From: JABMMZ01 sp044373665
Lineage (GTDB): Bacteria; Bacteroidota; Bacteroidia; NS11-12g; UBA955
Reading direction: 5' to 3'
NCBI GenBank assembly: GCA_044373665.1
Contig: JBIPNH010000058.1
Coordinates: 1 to 13,646, forward strand
DNA length: 13,646 bases
The notes under the pieces are model-generated. The model did not search any database and was not told the origin of the DNA. It saw only the letters and a program-made list of their open reading frames with translations. Numbering within the stretch: position 1 is the stretch's first letter; the number at the start of each line of letters is the position of its first letter. Shown here one piece after another: positions 1-5,989 of the stretch. The translations under genes were made by a program, and so were the position numbers.

Positions 1-1193
1 ACCATATTGTCACCCGATATTTGGTTGTAATAATTGGGCTTAACCTGCGAGGCTATAAAAGCATTTTCATTGACAATTAATTGATAAATTTTTTTGTTTC
101 GCAATAGAATGTACATGGTATCTCCCGTAATCTGATTGTTCTCATTCCATAGAATTGGATTTTGATATAAGTTAATTTGACTGTCCTTGAAATTATATAA
201 AAGGGAATCGCAATGACCAATCAAATCTTTTTGGAGAATTGAGGTATGATGGAAAGCCTTCATCATTCTGTGGTTAGAATCGTTGAGGTAGTAAAACGTA
301 TCTGCAAGGATAAAAAATGTATCATCTGTATCCATTTTTTGCGCCATTGGGCTGTGTGTAATCCAAGTTTCCTTTTTTTGTTCGTAATACAAACCACGCT
401 GACCATACACTTGTATTTTTTCGGCGGTATCTGTAAGCACTATATTACCAATGCCTCTTCCTTCGCCTTTCTTTTTGTCATAAAGCAAACTGTCAGCTTT
501 GATTGTATTTGAACCACTTATAATAGTAGCTTCCTTGCTAAATTGCGCTTTTTCAGTTTTGGTATTGTACCACCCATATTGGCATAAAATAGTAGATTCT
601 TCATTGACAATTTTAGTTGGTCCGTAAAAATAAGCAGTTTTGGAATTAGAAAAATAATCCAATGTATCCGAAAACATGGTATAATCGGGAGTTCTGAGTA
701 CAACGTCTTTTTTAAAGTTAAACAAATTGGCACGTTTAAAATAAGTGCCTCTACCGCTTGTTAGGGTGGTGGAACCATTCACTATTTCAGCATAGTTGGT
801 ATAAAAGCCAGTTTGGTTGACCGTGTTGTATAAAATAGATGTGGTTTTTAAGGTCATTTGATCATCCCTCAAAATCACTTGTTTACCATTAACCATGGCA
901 GTTTTTGTGGCTTCGTCATATTTCAAATAATCGCCACCAGAAAGGTAAAAAGTATCCGGTTGAAAAATAACTATATTGCCATAACCTTCAATAATGCCTT
1001 TTTCCGTCTTACGAATGGCACTGTCGCATTGTATGGTAACACCATTGTGTTTAATAACAACATTTTGGGCAATAGTGGTTTCCTTTTTAATTTGATTAAT
1101 AGACAAACGTTCGCCACCAATGATTTGCACTTCGGTTTGCGAGTGTAACCCTAGTGCTAAAAAACACAATATTGCGACTAAATATACCTTCAT
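1..1193 (-). CDS. OstA-like LPS-transport/periplasmic protein, 3' end outside window
   Basis: The frame is open from the ATG at 1193 to the left edge, giving about 397 residues with no stop, so the C-terminus is missing. It opens with a signal peptide (MKVYLVAILCFLALGLHSQ), followed by short beta-strand repeats. Examples are 'GVTIQCDSA', 'EGYGNIVIFQPDTF' and 'LSGGDYLKYDEATKTA', which describe a polar beta-jellyroll ladder. This is the pattern of the OstA/LptA organic-solvent-tolerance family as found in Bacteroidota (OstA-like proteins, several hundred residues long). Members bridge or bind LPS between inner and outer membranes; that role is family knowledge, not seen here. Only weak ribosome-binding sequence precedes the ATG, which is normal for the phylum. 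A well-placed promoter lies 35 nt upstream. Family assignment is fairly sure; the exact partner in the Lpt system is not. Confidence 0.8.
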   Translation of the reverse strand, partial: MKVYLVAILCFLALGLHSQTEVQIIGGERLSINQIKKETTIAQNVVIKHNGVTIQCDSAIRKTEKGIIEGYGNIVIFQPDTFYLSGGDYLKYDEATKTAMVNGKQVILRDDQMTLKTTSILYNTVNQTGFYTNYAEIVNGSTTLTSGRGTYFKRANLFNFKKDVVLRTPDYTMFSDTLDYFSNSKTAYFYGPTKIVNEESTILCQYGWYNTKTEKAQFSKEATIISGSNTIKADSLLYDKKKGEGRGIGNIVLTDTAEKIQVYGQRGLYYEQKKETWITHSPMAQKMDTDDTFFILADTFYYLNDSNHRMMKAFHHTSILQKDLIGHCDSLLYNFKDSQINLYQNPILWNENNQITGDTMYILLRNKKIYQLIVNENAFIASQVKPNYYNQISGDNM

Positions 1194-1228
1194 TTTTTGG
1201 AATCGATGTACCGGTTCAATTTACATGC

Positions 1229-1258
1229 CAAAGATACAGTAAAGAATAATCTTTCAAA
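1229..1258 (-). promoter_or_regulatory. Bacteroidota-type promoter of the OstA-like gene
   Basis: On the minus strand TTTG (1258-1255) is followed after 18 nt by TATCTTTG (1236-1229). This matches the TTTG / TAnnTTTG consensus of the housekeeping sigma factor in Bacteroidota. The -7 box ends 35 nt before the start codon. It is the best two-box match I found in the window and indicates that the OstA-like gene is transcribed independently of the DUF6629 gene upstream. Confidence 0.6.
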
Positions 1259-1293
1259 TAGGGAATAAATTGAGAGGCATAGCCAATCTAGTC

Positions 1294-1944
1294 TTATTTT
1301 GGAATTCTTTTGTTTATTTTCTTAAGTGTCCAAACAACACTTACACTTCCTAATGCTGCAAATAAACACCAAACAGAAATGATTACATCACTAAACAAAA
1401 ATTGAGTTATTAAAAAGGAGGCTAATATAATCAATCCAAGTATTCGCATTGGCTTATGTGACGATATAAATGGGCTTACCACACAATTAACTACATAAAC
1501 AACGCCACAAATTGTTTTAAAAGTATCAGGAAAAGACTGGGTGTAAAAGATATGATACCTTCGTATTTCAATACCAAAATCATAATAAATTAAACAATAA
1601 ATGATATAACCCGAAAACACTAAACCGAATGTACTAAAAATAACTAAAATTAATTTTCGCATTTTCTGTTTTTCTAAAAGCAAAACTGAAATAGGCACGG
1701 CAGCAGGCCAAATTACTTCGGCAAAGGTCAGAAAAATATAAATAAATGGTTGCTGCAAATGCAGTAATTCAGAATGTGTAATAGATAACCAAATTATTCC
1801 TTCTGAGAATTGCTGGATGGAAAACATTAATGGCAAACTTGCAAATAAATACTGCTTACCATGCTTAACTTGTTTAATGGCATAAACTCCTACTGTTAGA
1901 AGAACTGCAGAAGCAACAAAACTGACCGGTGCTGATATACACAT
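1294..1944 (-). CDS. DUF6629-like seven-helix membrane protein
   Basis: 216 residues with seven hydrophobic segments at about 5-24, 31-54, 67-90, 97-121, 144-161, 166-184 and 186-206. The N-terminus 'MCISAPVSFVASAVLL' and the helix-2 motif 'FSIQQFSEGIIWLS' (41-54) match my memory of the DUF6629 family, whose members start MCFSA/MCLSA and carry a similar IQQ..EG.VW motif. The family has no established function. It is encoded on the same strand as the rhodopsin cassette but 270 bp downstream of it, past a stem-loop, so co-transcription is doubtful. A lone -7-like box (TAGGTTTG, 2012-2005) lies 61 nt upstream without a clear -33 partner. The ATG at 1944 is kept because the conserved MC..A start follows directly. 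Confidence 0.7.
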   Translation of the reverse strand: MCISAPVSFVASAVLLTVGVYAIKQVKHGKQYLFASLPLMFSIQQFSEGIIWLSITHSELLHLQQPFIYIFLTFAEVIWPAAVPISVLLLEKQKMRKLILVIFSTFGLVFSGYIIYCLIYYDFGIEIRRYHIFYTQSFPDTFKTICGVVYVVNCVVSPFISSHKPMRILGLIILASFLITQFLFSDVIISVWCLFAALGSVSVVWTLKKINKRIPK

Positions 1945-2171
1945 ATTTTAAATTATTGATGTGCAAACTTTATTCTTTCTAAAACAAGTTATAACGATAT
2001 TTTACAAACCTAATAACTCAATTATTATAATATCTGAATTAACTGATTTAATAGACTGAATTTTAAATAAATTCATAAATCTATTTAATTATTCAAGTTT
2101 TTTTATTAAAAAACCATAAAATATTTCCTGTAATAATGAAAAAGTAATAATCAAATTCATAAATAGTTGTC

Positions 2172-2193
2172 TAGAAGCAATACATCGCTTCTA
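2172..2193 (-). other. Stem-loop just downstream of the crtY-blh stop codon
   Basis: TAGAAGC (2172-2178) and GCTTCTA (2187-2193) form a perfect 7-bp stem with an 8-nt loop, 21 nt past the stop codon of the fusion gene. No T-tract follows it on the minus strand, so it is not a canonical intrinsic terminator. It may mark the 3' end of the message or be chance in an A+T-rich gap. The remaining sequence from 1945 to 2214 shows no gene. Confidence 0.35.
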
Positions 2194-2214
2194 ACTAAAA
2201 AACCTCATTGCAAC

Positions 2215-4275
2215 TTAATTTTTATAAAAACGATGCATTATAAGCATGTGAGGCAAACTGATGCAAGCAATAAAGACAAAGAAATACGACCAAAATGAGA
2301 GATTTATCTCTGAAACAAAAACGGCCTTCATTAATATAAGCGCAAAAATAAACAATGCTCCCAATATATAAGGAATGGCTTTTTTGTATAGAGAAACTGA
2401 CCCAACAGATAAGCCATTTTGCAAATGTTGCCAAGCATTGTAACTGTGTTGAAATACAAAATATAGAGTAAATGCCAATGGTAGTGGCACAATTACACCT
2501 GCAAGTAATATCATCAATAAGCCTGAAAATAACGTTTGTTTTGCATTCAATCTTTGGTAACACAAGTATAAAAATCCCAAAATAGCAATGAGGAGACTTT
2601 GAAACGGGTAAACAGTGTGATATTGCTGCAAATGCTGTAAACCTTGAATATGACTAATAACTTGAATTGATTCGGTGAAATGTGTACCCATTATAACCAA
2701 TAAAATAGAAAGTCCTGTTAAAAACGCTCTAAAAAACTGTTGATTGGTTTTCACTTGAACGCCAGTTTCTTCCAATTCCGATTCACCAAAATGGAATGCC
2801 GAGTATAGCACAAATAAAACCAAAGAGACTATTGGTTGAAATTGCCATAAAATAAAGTAAAACACAACAATCGCTAGATATTTAAGAATAAATAACGGGA
2901 GAGAATTCAGCGCTTTACCTTTGTATAAAAGATGGTCTACGGCACCATGTGGAATGCCTATCCATAAAAGTCCAACAAGTATAACGACATAAGAAAAGTA
3001 ACTTGCTATTGTTGGGTTAAATACATGGATAAATAAGTAAATCAACACAGAAAAAAACACGCTTAAATACCTGAGTTGATTTTTATTAATTAGGTTAATC
3101 CAAACTGCCTTTAAAAATGGTGGCCATGGCAAGGAAGAAAACAGTTTAATTTCTTGTAGTAAAGTTGTTTTTTCGTCTAAAAACGCAAACACCGTTTGAA
3201 TGGATTGACTTTTGAACAATTTTGAAAAAATGGGTTTTCCAAGGAAAGGCCACTTTTGTAATATAATAAGCAACAAAGTGTCGTAAAACTTAAATCTTTT
3301 TTTAGATTTTATGTTTATTTTGTTGAAATGGTCGGTGTTATTATTGGCTATTTTGGCAGAAACAACAGAAGCAAATTCAAACATATTTTTGAATCCGTAG
3401 CCTGTACTTGGTTTTATTAAATTAGCTCTTGCGCCTGTGTTTAAAACCCCTTTGTGTTCACTGTGTGGAGTGTTGCAATTGGTCATTGGAATACAACCAA
3501 ACTCTTCAGCTATCACTTGATAGTTACCATACACTTCTTTAATTTTTTTATCCAATATTTCCTTAGCATAGGGAATTTGAATAGTTTCTGTGCCAAAGCG
3601 AGTTAGTTCAATCAATGTCTCACGAGAAGAAAACGGGAGGGTATAAACAAATTGGGTGTAGTCACTTTGGTCTACATTAAAATTCATCATTTCGAAAGCA
3701 TTTTCTTGAAAAACCTCATTGTCGCACCTTACATGGATGCCATAAAAAGATTGGTTCAGGTAAATCTCCGATTTTTTTAAGTTTTTCCAAGAAGGGGTTC
3801 TGCTATCAAACACGAAATGGGCACTAAGTGTACCCTCGGAAGTATGCACAAACTGAATATCAGCCTCGCTAGAAAGGGTTTCCACTTTGAGTGAAAAAAC
3901 AGGAAAATTGTTGTTGTGTACTATTTGCAAAGTATGCGCATACAAGTCGATACTTTGGATGTAATAATAAACTTGATTTTGGATGTTTTGCAGTGGAGAA
4001 TCATTCACCACTATTGCATTGTAAGAATGAGTAATCAGTGGTTTTAAATCATTCACAATTGGGTCAGTAGGGGCAGCCCAAAAACAATACGTTTTGTCGT
4101 TAAGGTTTTTTTTATCAGGCTCAAAAATGGCTACTTTTTTAGATTCCAAAAGACCTGATTGAAGCAGTTTTAATAAAATCAAACTGTTACTAGCACCCAA
4201 TCCAATAAACACATAGTCGTAAATAACATCTGTATGATTAAAACCGGTATTTAAAAATTGATTTTGTGCTTGCAT
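2215..4275 (-). CDS. Fusion: lycopene beta-cyclase (CrtY) + beta-carotene 15,15'-dioxygenase (Brp/Blh)
   Basis: One uninterrupted 686-codon frame holds two enzymes that act in sequence. Residues ~18-392 are a CrtY-type flavoprotein cyclase (lycopene to beta-carotene). They show dinucleotide motif GLGASN (25-30), NDKTYCFW (59-66), DSR (157-159), FYGIHV (177-182), FVYTLPFS (209-216), LIELT (221-225) with Glu223 where the catalytic IED glutamate sits, IPMT (262-265) and STGYGF (290-295). The usual CrtY end FLDEKT...SLPWPPFLKA (365-390) is complete. Residues ~400-686 are a polytopic Brp/Blh dioxygenase that cleaves beta-carotene to two retinals. Its expected histidine motifs are GIPHGAVDH (440-448), SAFHFGESE (492-500), FQHSYNAWQH (608-617) and PHMLIMHRF (674-683 region). 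Both halves are near full family length, with almost no linker. The gene is 86 bp downstream of the proteorhodopsin that needs retinal, beyond a terminator-like hairpin. I found no separate promoter. Individual activities are family knowledge; action of the fused enzyme is inference. Confidence 0.92.
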   Translation of the reverse strand: MQAQNQFLNTGFNHTDVIYDYVFIGLGASNSLILLKLLQSGLLESKKVAIFEPDKKNLNDKTYCFWAAPTDPIVNDLKPLITHSYNAIVVNDSPLQNIQNQVYYYIQSIDLYAHTLQIVHNNNFPVFSLKVETLSSEADIQFVHTSEGTLSAHFVFDSRTPSWKNLKKSEIYLNQSFYGIHVRCDNEVFQENAFEMMNFNVDQSDYTQFVYTLPFSSRETLIELTRFGTETIQIPYAKEILDKKIKEVYGNYQVIAEEFGCIPMTNCNTPHSEHKGVLNTGARANLIKPSTGYGFKNMFEFASVVSAKIANNNTDHFNKINIKSKKRFKFYDTLLLIILQKWPFLGKPIFSKLFKSQSIQTVFAFLDEKTTLLQEIKLFSSLPWPPFLKAVWINLINKNQLRYLSVFFSVLIYLFIHVFNPTIASYFSYVVILVGLLWIGIPHGAVDHLLYKGKALNSLPLFILKYLAIVVFYFILWQFQPIVSLVLFVLYSAFHFGESELEETGVQVKTNQQFFRAFLTGLSILLVIMGTHFTESIQVISHIQGLQHLQQYHTVYPFQSLLIAILGFLYLCYQRLNAKQTLFSGLLMILLAGVIVPLPLAFTLYFVFQHSYNAWQHLQNGLSVGSVSLYKKAIPYILGALFIFALILMKAVFVSEINLSFWSYFFVFIACISLPHMLIMHRFYKN

Positions 4276-4293
4276 TAATTTGAAAATTTTGAC

Positions 4294-4330
4294 AAAAAAA
4301 GAAGGCTATACTAATAAAAATATAGCCTTC
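4294..4330 (-). terminator. Intrinsic terminator/attenuator between rhodopsin and crtY-blh
   Basis: GAAGGCTATA (4301-4310) and TATAGCCTTC (4321-4330) form a perfect 10-bp stem with a 10-nt loop. On the minus strand the stem is followed at once by seven T (4300-4294). That is the classic shape of a Rho-independent terminator, 31 nt past the rhodopsin stop codon. The next start codon, of the fusion gene, begins only 18 nt after the T-tract. I saw no TAnnTTTG box between the hairpin and that gene, so partial read-through is the simplest way to express it. Confidence 0.8.
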
Positions 4331-4361
4331 AGTTTTAATAAGTTTAAGCGTTTAGTTTGAA

Positions 4362-5081
4362 TTAATCTTCTTTAGTTCTACTTAAAGCATAGATAACCAA
4401 ACCGAAACCAATTTTGTTGATAGCATCAGCGATGTTATAAACAATATCCATAGCGTGAGCAGCAGCAGCTGGGTCAGAAACCAATTGCATACCGAACAAT
4501 CCACCTGGAGTTCCTAAAATGTAACCTAATGGATAGATAGCCCATCCTACTAATACGAACCAACCCAAAATTTTAGTTGCTTTTGCTACTTGAGCACCAG
4601 CAGTTTGAGCCAATTTAGCTACTTCACCAAACCACACTAAATAAACAATGTAGAAGTAAGCTGCACCTGAAATTACACCCCACAATACACTTCCGTCTCT
4701 GTCTAATACTTCACCTACGTAACCTGTAATTAACATTACTAATGAAGCCAAGATTAATTTCCATAACAAGGCAATTTTTGCACCTGCTTTTTTGGTAATT
4801 AAGTAAAACTCAACACACATTAAAGGCACTGTTAAAATCCAGTCAACATATCTAAAGAATGTTGGTGAATCACCTGTTTCTAAATTGTAGCTTCTCATGT
4901 AGTAGTAGTGAACTGCTGCAATAAAAGTAATTAAACCAGAAACTAAAACTGAAGTTCTCCATTTAGCTGAAGTGTTGTTTAATTCTAAAAAGAAGAAAAC
5001 TGAAGCGGCCATCATAGCCATTGTTCCGATAAAAAACGTAAAGGCTACGTAATTATCGCTTGCGATTTTTAAATGTTCCAT
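4362..5081 (-). CDS. Proteorhodopsin, light-driven proton pump
   Basis: 239-residue seven-helix type-1 rhodopsin of the inner membrane. Retinal would bind Lys223 in 'YNIADAINKIGFG'. Helix C 'RYVDWILTVPLMCVEFYL' gives Asp80 (proton acceptor), Thr84 and Glu91 (proton donor): the DTE triad of outward proton pumps, not the NDQ of sodium or NTQ of chloride pumps. His58 lies 22 residues before Asp80, as His75 does before Asp97 in green proteorhodopsin. Met88 occupies the spectral-tuning position (Leu green, Gln blue), so green absorption is expected. Gly135 in helix E ('LWGVISG') aligns with bacteriorhodopsin Trp138 and xanthorhodopsin Gly156, the carotenoid fenestration. There is no obvious cleavable signal peptide. 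The gene lies just upstream of the retinal-forming fusion gene, and its regular, A/T-ending codons suggest high expression. No exact TAnnTTTG box was found upstream; the nearest, TGCGTTTG (5183-5176), is 94 nt away. Confidence 0.96.
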   Translation of the reverse strand: MEHLKIASDNYVAFTFFIGTMAMMAASVFFFLELNNTSAKWRTSVLVSGLITFIAAVHYYYMRSYNLETGDSPTFFRYVDWILTVPLMCVEFYLITKKAGAKIALLWKLILASLVMLITGYVGEVLDRDGSVLWGVISGAAYFYIVYLVWFGEVAKLAQTAGAQVAKATKILGWFVLVGWAIYPLGYILGTPGGLFGMQLVSDPAAAAHAMDIVYNIADAINKIGFGLVIYALSRTKED

Positions 5082-5139
5082 TTTGTATTTTTTTAAATTT
5101 CCCTACTCGTTTGGCTTTTCGGATTACGCCCATTTTTTG

Positions 5140-5162
5140 AAAAAGTGTTTTTGTCACTTTTT
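5140..5162 (-). promoter_or_regulatory. Hairpin in the presumed rhodopsin leader
   Basis: AAAAAGTG (5140-5147) and CACTTTTT (5155-5162) are perfectly complementary around a 7-nt loop, 58 nt upstream of the rhodopsin start codon. The stem is A+T-rich and weak. It could shape the 5' end of the message, or act as a weak terminator for + strand transcription. No function can be assigned from sequence alone. Confidence 0.35.
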
Positions 5163-5422
5163 GTTTAACAATTATCAAACGCAATTATATGGGATTAGTT
5201 TTTAATAATTTAAAAAAAATTTAAAATAATCGTTATTTAGCTGAATATTAGGCAAATAAATATTTAAAAATTATTTCATGTTTTCACATAATGGATAATT
5301 TAATATAAAAATGTATTTAAAAATATGATAATCAGCGGTTTGTGAAATTCGTTTTACATATAAACTAGAATACAACTGCATTTATATTCAATTTATAGAT
5401 GAATTGTTTTGAATGGTCAACA

Positions 5423-5450
5423 CATTCCTTAATATTAAGAGTAAGGAATG
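5423..5450. repeat. Inverted repeat with nested palindrome
   Basis: CATTCCTTA (5423-5431) is repeated inverted as TAAGGAATG (5442-5450). Inside lies the perfect 12-bp palindrome CTTAATATTAAG (5428-5439). Flanking CAAC (5418-5421) and GTTG (5454-5457) extend the symmetry imperfectly. There is no T-tract, so an operator-like or structural role is more likely than termination. Confidence 0.5.
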
Positions 5451-5475
5451 AAAGTTGTGATTCTTTGAAATTTAT

Positions 5476-5501
5476 AACTAATAAAAAAAATATTATTAGT
5501 T
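5476..5501. repeat. 9-bp inverted repeat
   Basis: AACTAATAA (5476-5484) and TTATTAGTT (5493-5501) are perfect inverted copies around an 8-nt A+T spacer. Another arm pair, CTTTACA (5504-5510) and TGTAAAG (5526-5532), follows directly. In such A+T-rich DNA these weaker repeats could be chance; their interest is the tight clustering. Confidence 0.35.
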
Positions 5502-5541
5502 CTCTTTACACTTTTGCAATTTATTTGTAAAGATATTAAAC

Positions 5542-5555
5542 TATTAAGCTTAATA
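5542..5555. repeat. Perfect 14-bp palindrome
   Basis: TATTAAGCTTAATA is fully self-complementary. Its half-sites TATTAAG and CTTAATA are the same as those in the 5428-5439 palindrome, but joined in the opposite order. It lies about 40 bp before the possible small ORF at 5594, a position suited to an operator. Confidence 0.45.
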
Positions 5556-5593
5556 AAGGAAATGAAAAGGCGCCTAATTTAAAAGTAGAAAAT

Positions 5594-5722
5594 ATGCAGG
5601 AATTAAACCGTAAAGAATTTCCGATTTTTCCGAAACAGGAGAATGAGATAGAAGAACAATCTATAGAAGAATTGATATTTATTAAAAAAGATGCTTATTT
5701 TTTTAAAGGCGCATCCCTTTAA
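5594..5722 (+). CDS. Possible small protein of 42 residues, unrecognised
   Basis: ATG at 5594 opens a 42-codon frame ending in TAA at 5722. The predicted peptide is charged, starts MQELNRKEF and is rich in Glu/Lys with a short hydrophobic patch 'EELIFIKK'; no signal peptide or membrane helix is evident. I do not recognise it. It would be divergent from the rhodopsin gene and convergent with asnS. Its last codons overlap an 11-bp inverted repeat (5699-5726). Protein-like stretches continue in the other two + frames after the stop, so it may instead be the start of a decayed larger gene. It may also be chance. Confidence 0.3.
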   Translation: MQELNRKEFPIFPKQENEIEEQSIEELIFIKKDAYFFKGASL

Positions 5723-5726
5723 AAAA
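5699..5726. repeat. 11-bp inverted repeat at the end of the small ORF
   Basis: TTTTTTAAAGG (5699-5709) and CCTTTAAAAAA (5716-5726) are perfect inverted copies with a 6-nt loop. In either direction the stem ends in A rather than a free T-tract, so it does not have ordinary terminator geometry. It includes the stop codon of the 42-codon ORF. Confidence 0.4.
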
Positions 5727-5756
5727 TCAAATAATAATAAAAGGAGCAAGGGACGA

Positions 5757-5978
5757 GGAATTAGGTTATAAGAGCTAGCCGAGACAGGGTCCAGGCTTGT
5801 AGAAAAAAATCTAATCATCGGACATCACTCTTTAAGGAGGGAAAACATTAAACCTACTTCGATACCCTCAGGGTAATTAGGGTGGCCGTTAAAATGAGGC
5901 TGAACGGCATGAAAACAAAGCATCAATTAAACTGCACAGTTTGAAACCCCTTAATCCTAATTACTATACCCTAATTCC
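5757..5978. other. G+C-rich foldable block: candidate structured RNA or small inverted-repeat element
   Basis: The ends GGAATTAGGTTATA (5757-5770) and TATACCCTAATTCC (5965-5978) are complementary at 13 of 14 positions. Directly inside, GTAATTAGG (5873-5881) pairs perfectly with CCTAATTAC (5956-5964), stacking on the outer helix. Within that arm are hairpins GCCGTT/AACGGC (5885-5890/5903-5908) and AAACT/AGTTT (5929-5933/5938-5942). These helices are mutually compatible. A competing pairing exists: AATTAGGGT (5875-5883) with ACCCTAATT (5968-5976). By count 79 of 180 bases (44%) from 5741 to 5920 are G or C, against 17.5% at 5221-5340. No family motif (RNase P, tmRNA, SRP, known riboswitch) was recognised. 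The block ends 11 bp before the asnS stop codon, so on the minus strand it would be the asnS 3' UTR. Strand is undetermined. Confidence 0.4.
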
Positions 5979-5989
5979 TTCTCTTACCC

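Larger units (their letters stand above)
5082..5593. other. A+T-rich gap upstream of the rhodopsin gene
   Basis: No convincing gene lies in this 512-bp stretch. By count only 21 of 120 bases from 5221 to 5340 are G or C. It must contain the rhodopsin promoter and leader, but I found no clean two-box promoter on the minus strand. It also holds a leader hairpin (5140-5162) and, at its right end, a group of palindromes (5423-5555), listed separately. Confidence 0.6.

Noticed and set aside
246..1148. Three short open frames inside the left-hand gene region (246-512 and 858-1148 on +, 518-733 on -)
   Set aside because: They overlap a longer, continuous minus-strand frame with a signal peptide and OstA-type repeats; their own peptides show no coherent domain.
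2222..2563. Second minus-strand frame of 113 codons inside crtY-blh
   Set aside because: It overlaps the C-terminal Blh domain, whose histidine motifs are intact in the main frame.
5176..5183. TGCGTTTG on the minus strand as the rhodopsin -7 box
   Set aside because: It has one mismatch to TAnnTTTG, no TTTG partner upstream, and sits 94 nt from the start; not strong enough to list as a promoter.
5702..5704. Programmed -1 frameshift at the T7 run of the small ORF
   Set aside because: A -1 slip at the T-run leads straight into TAA (5704-5706), so no extended product results.
5603..5818. 71-codon minus-strand frame, Leu/Phe-rich
   Set aside because: It is mostly the antisense of A/G-rich DNA, which gives artificial Phe/Leu runs. 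It has no recognisable motif and overlaps both the foldable block and the small + ORF.
5831..5850. AAGGAGG followed by ATTAAACC as a ribosome-binding site with an ATT start
   Set aside because: Shine-Dalgarno sites are little used in Bacteroidota, the frame ends after nine codons, and the motif falls inside the foldable block.
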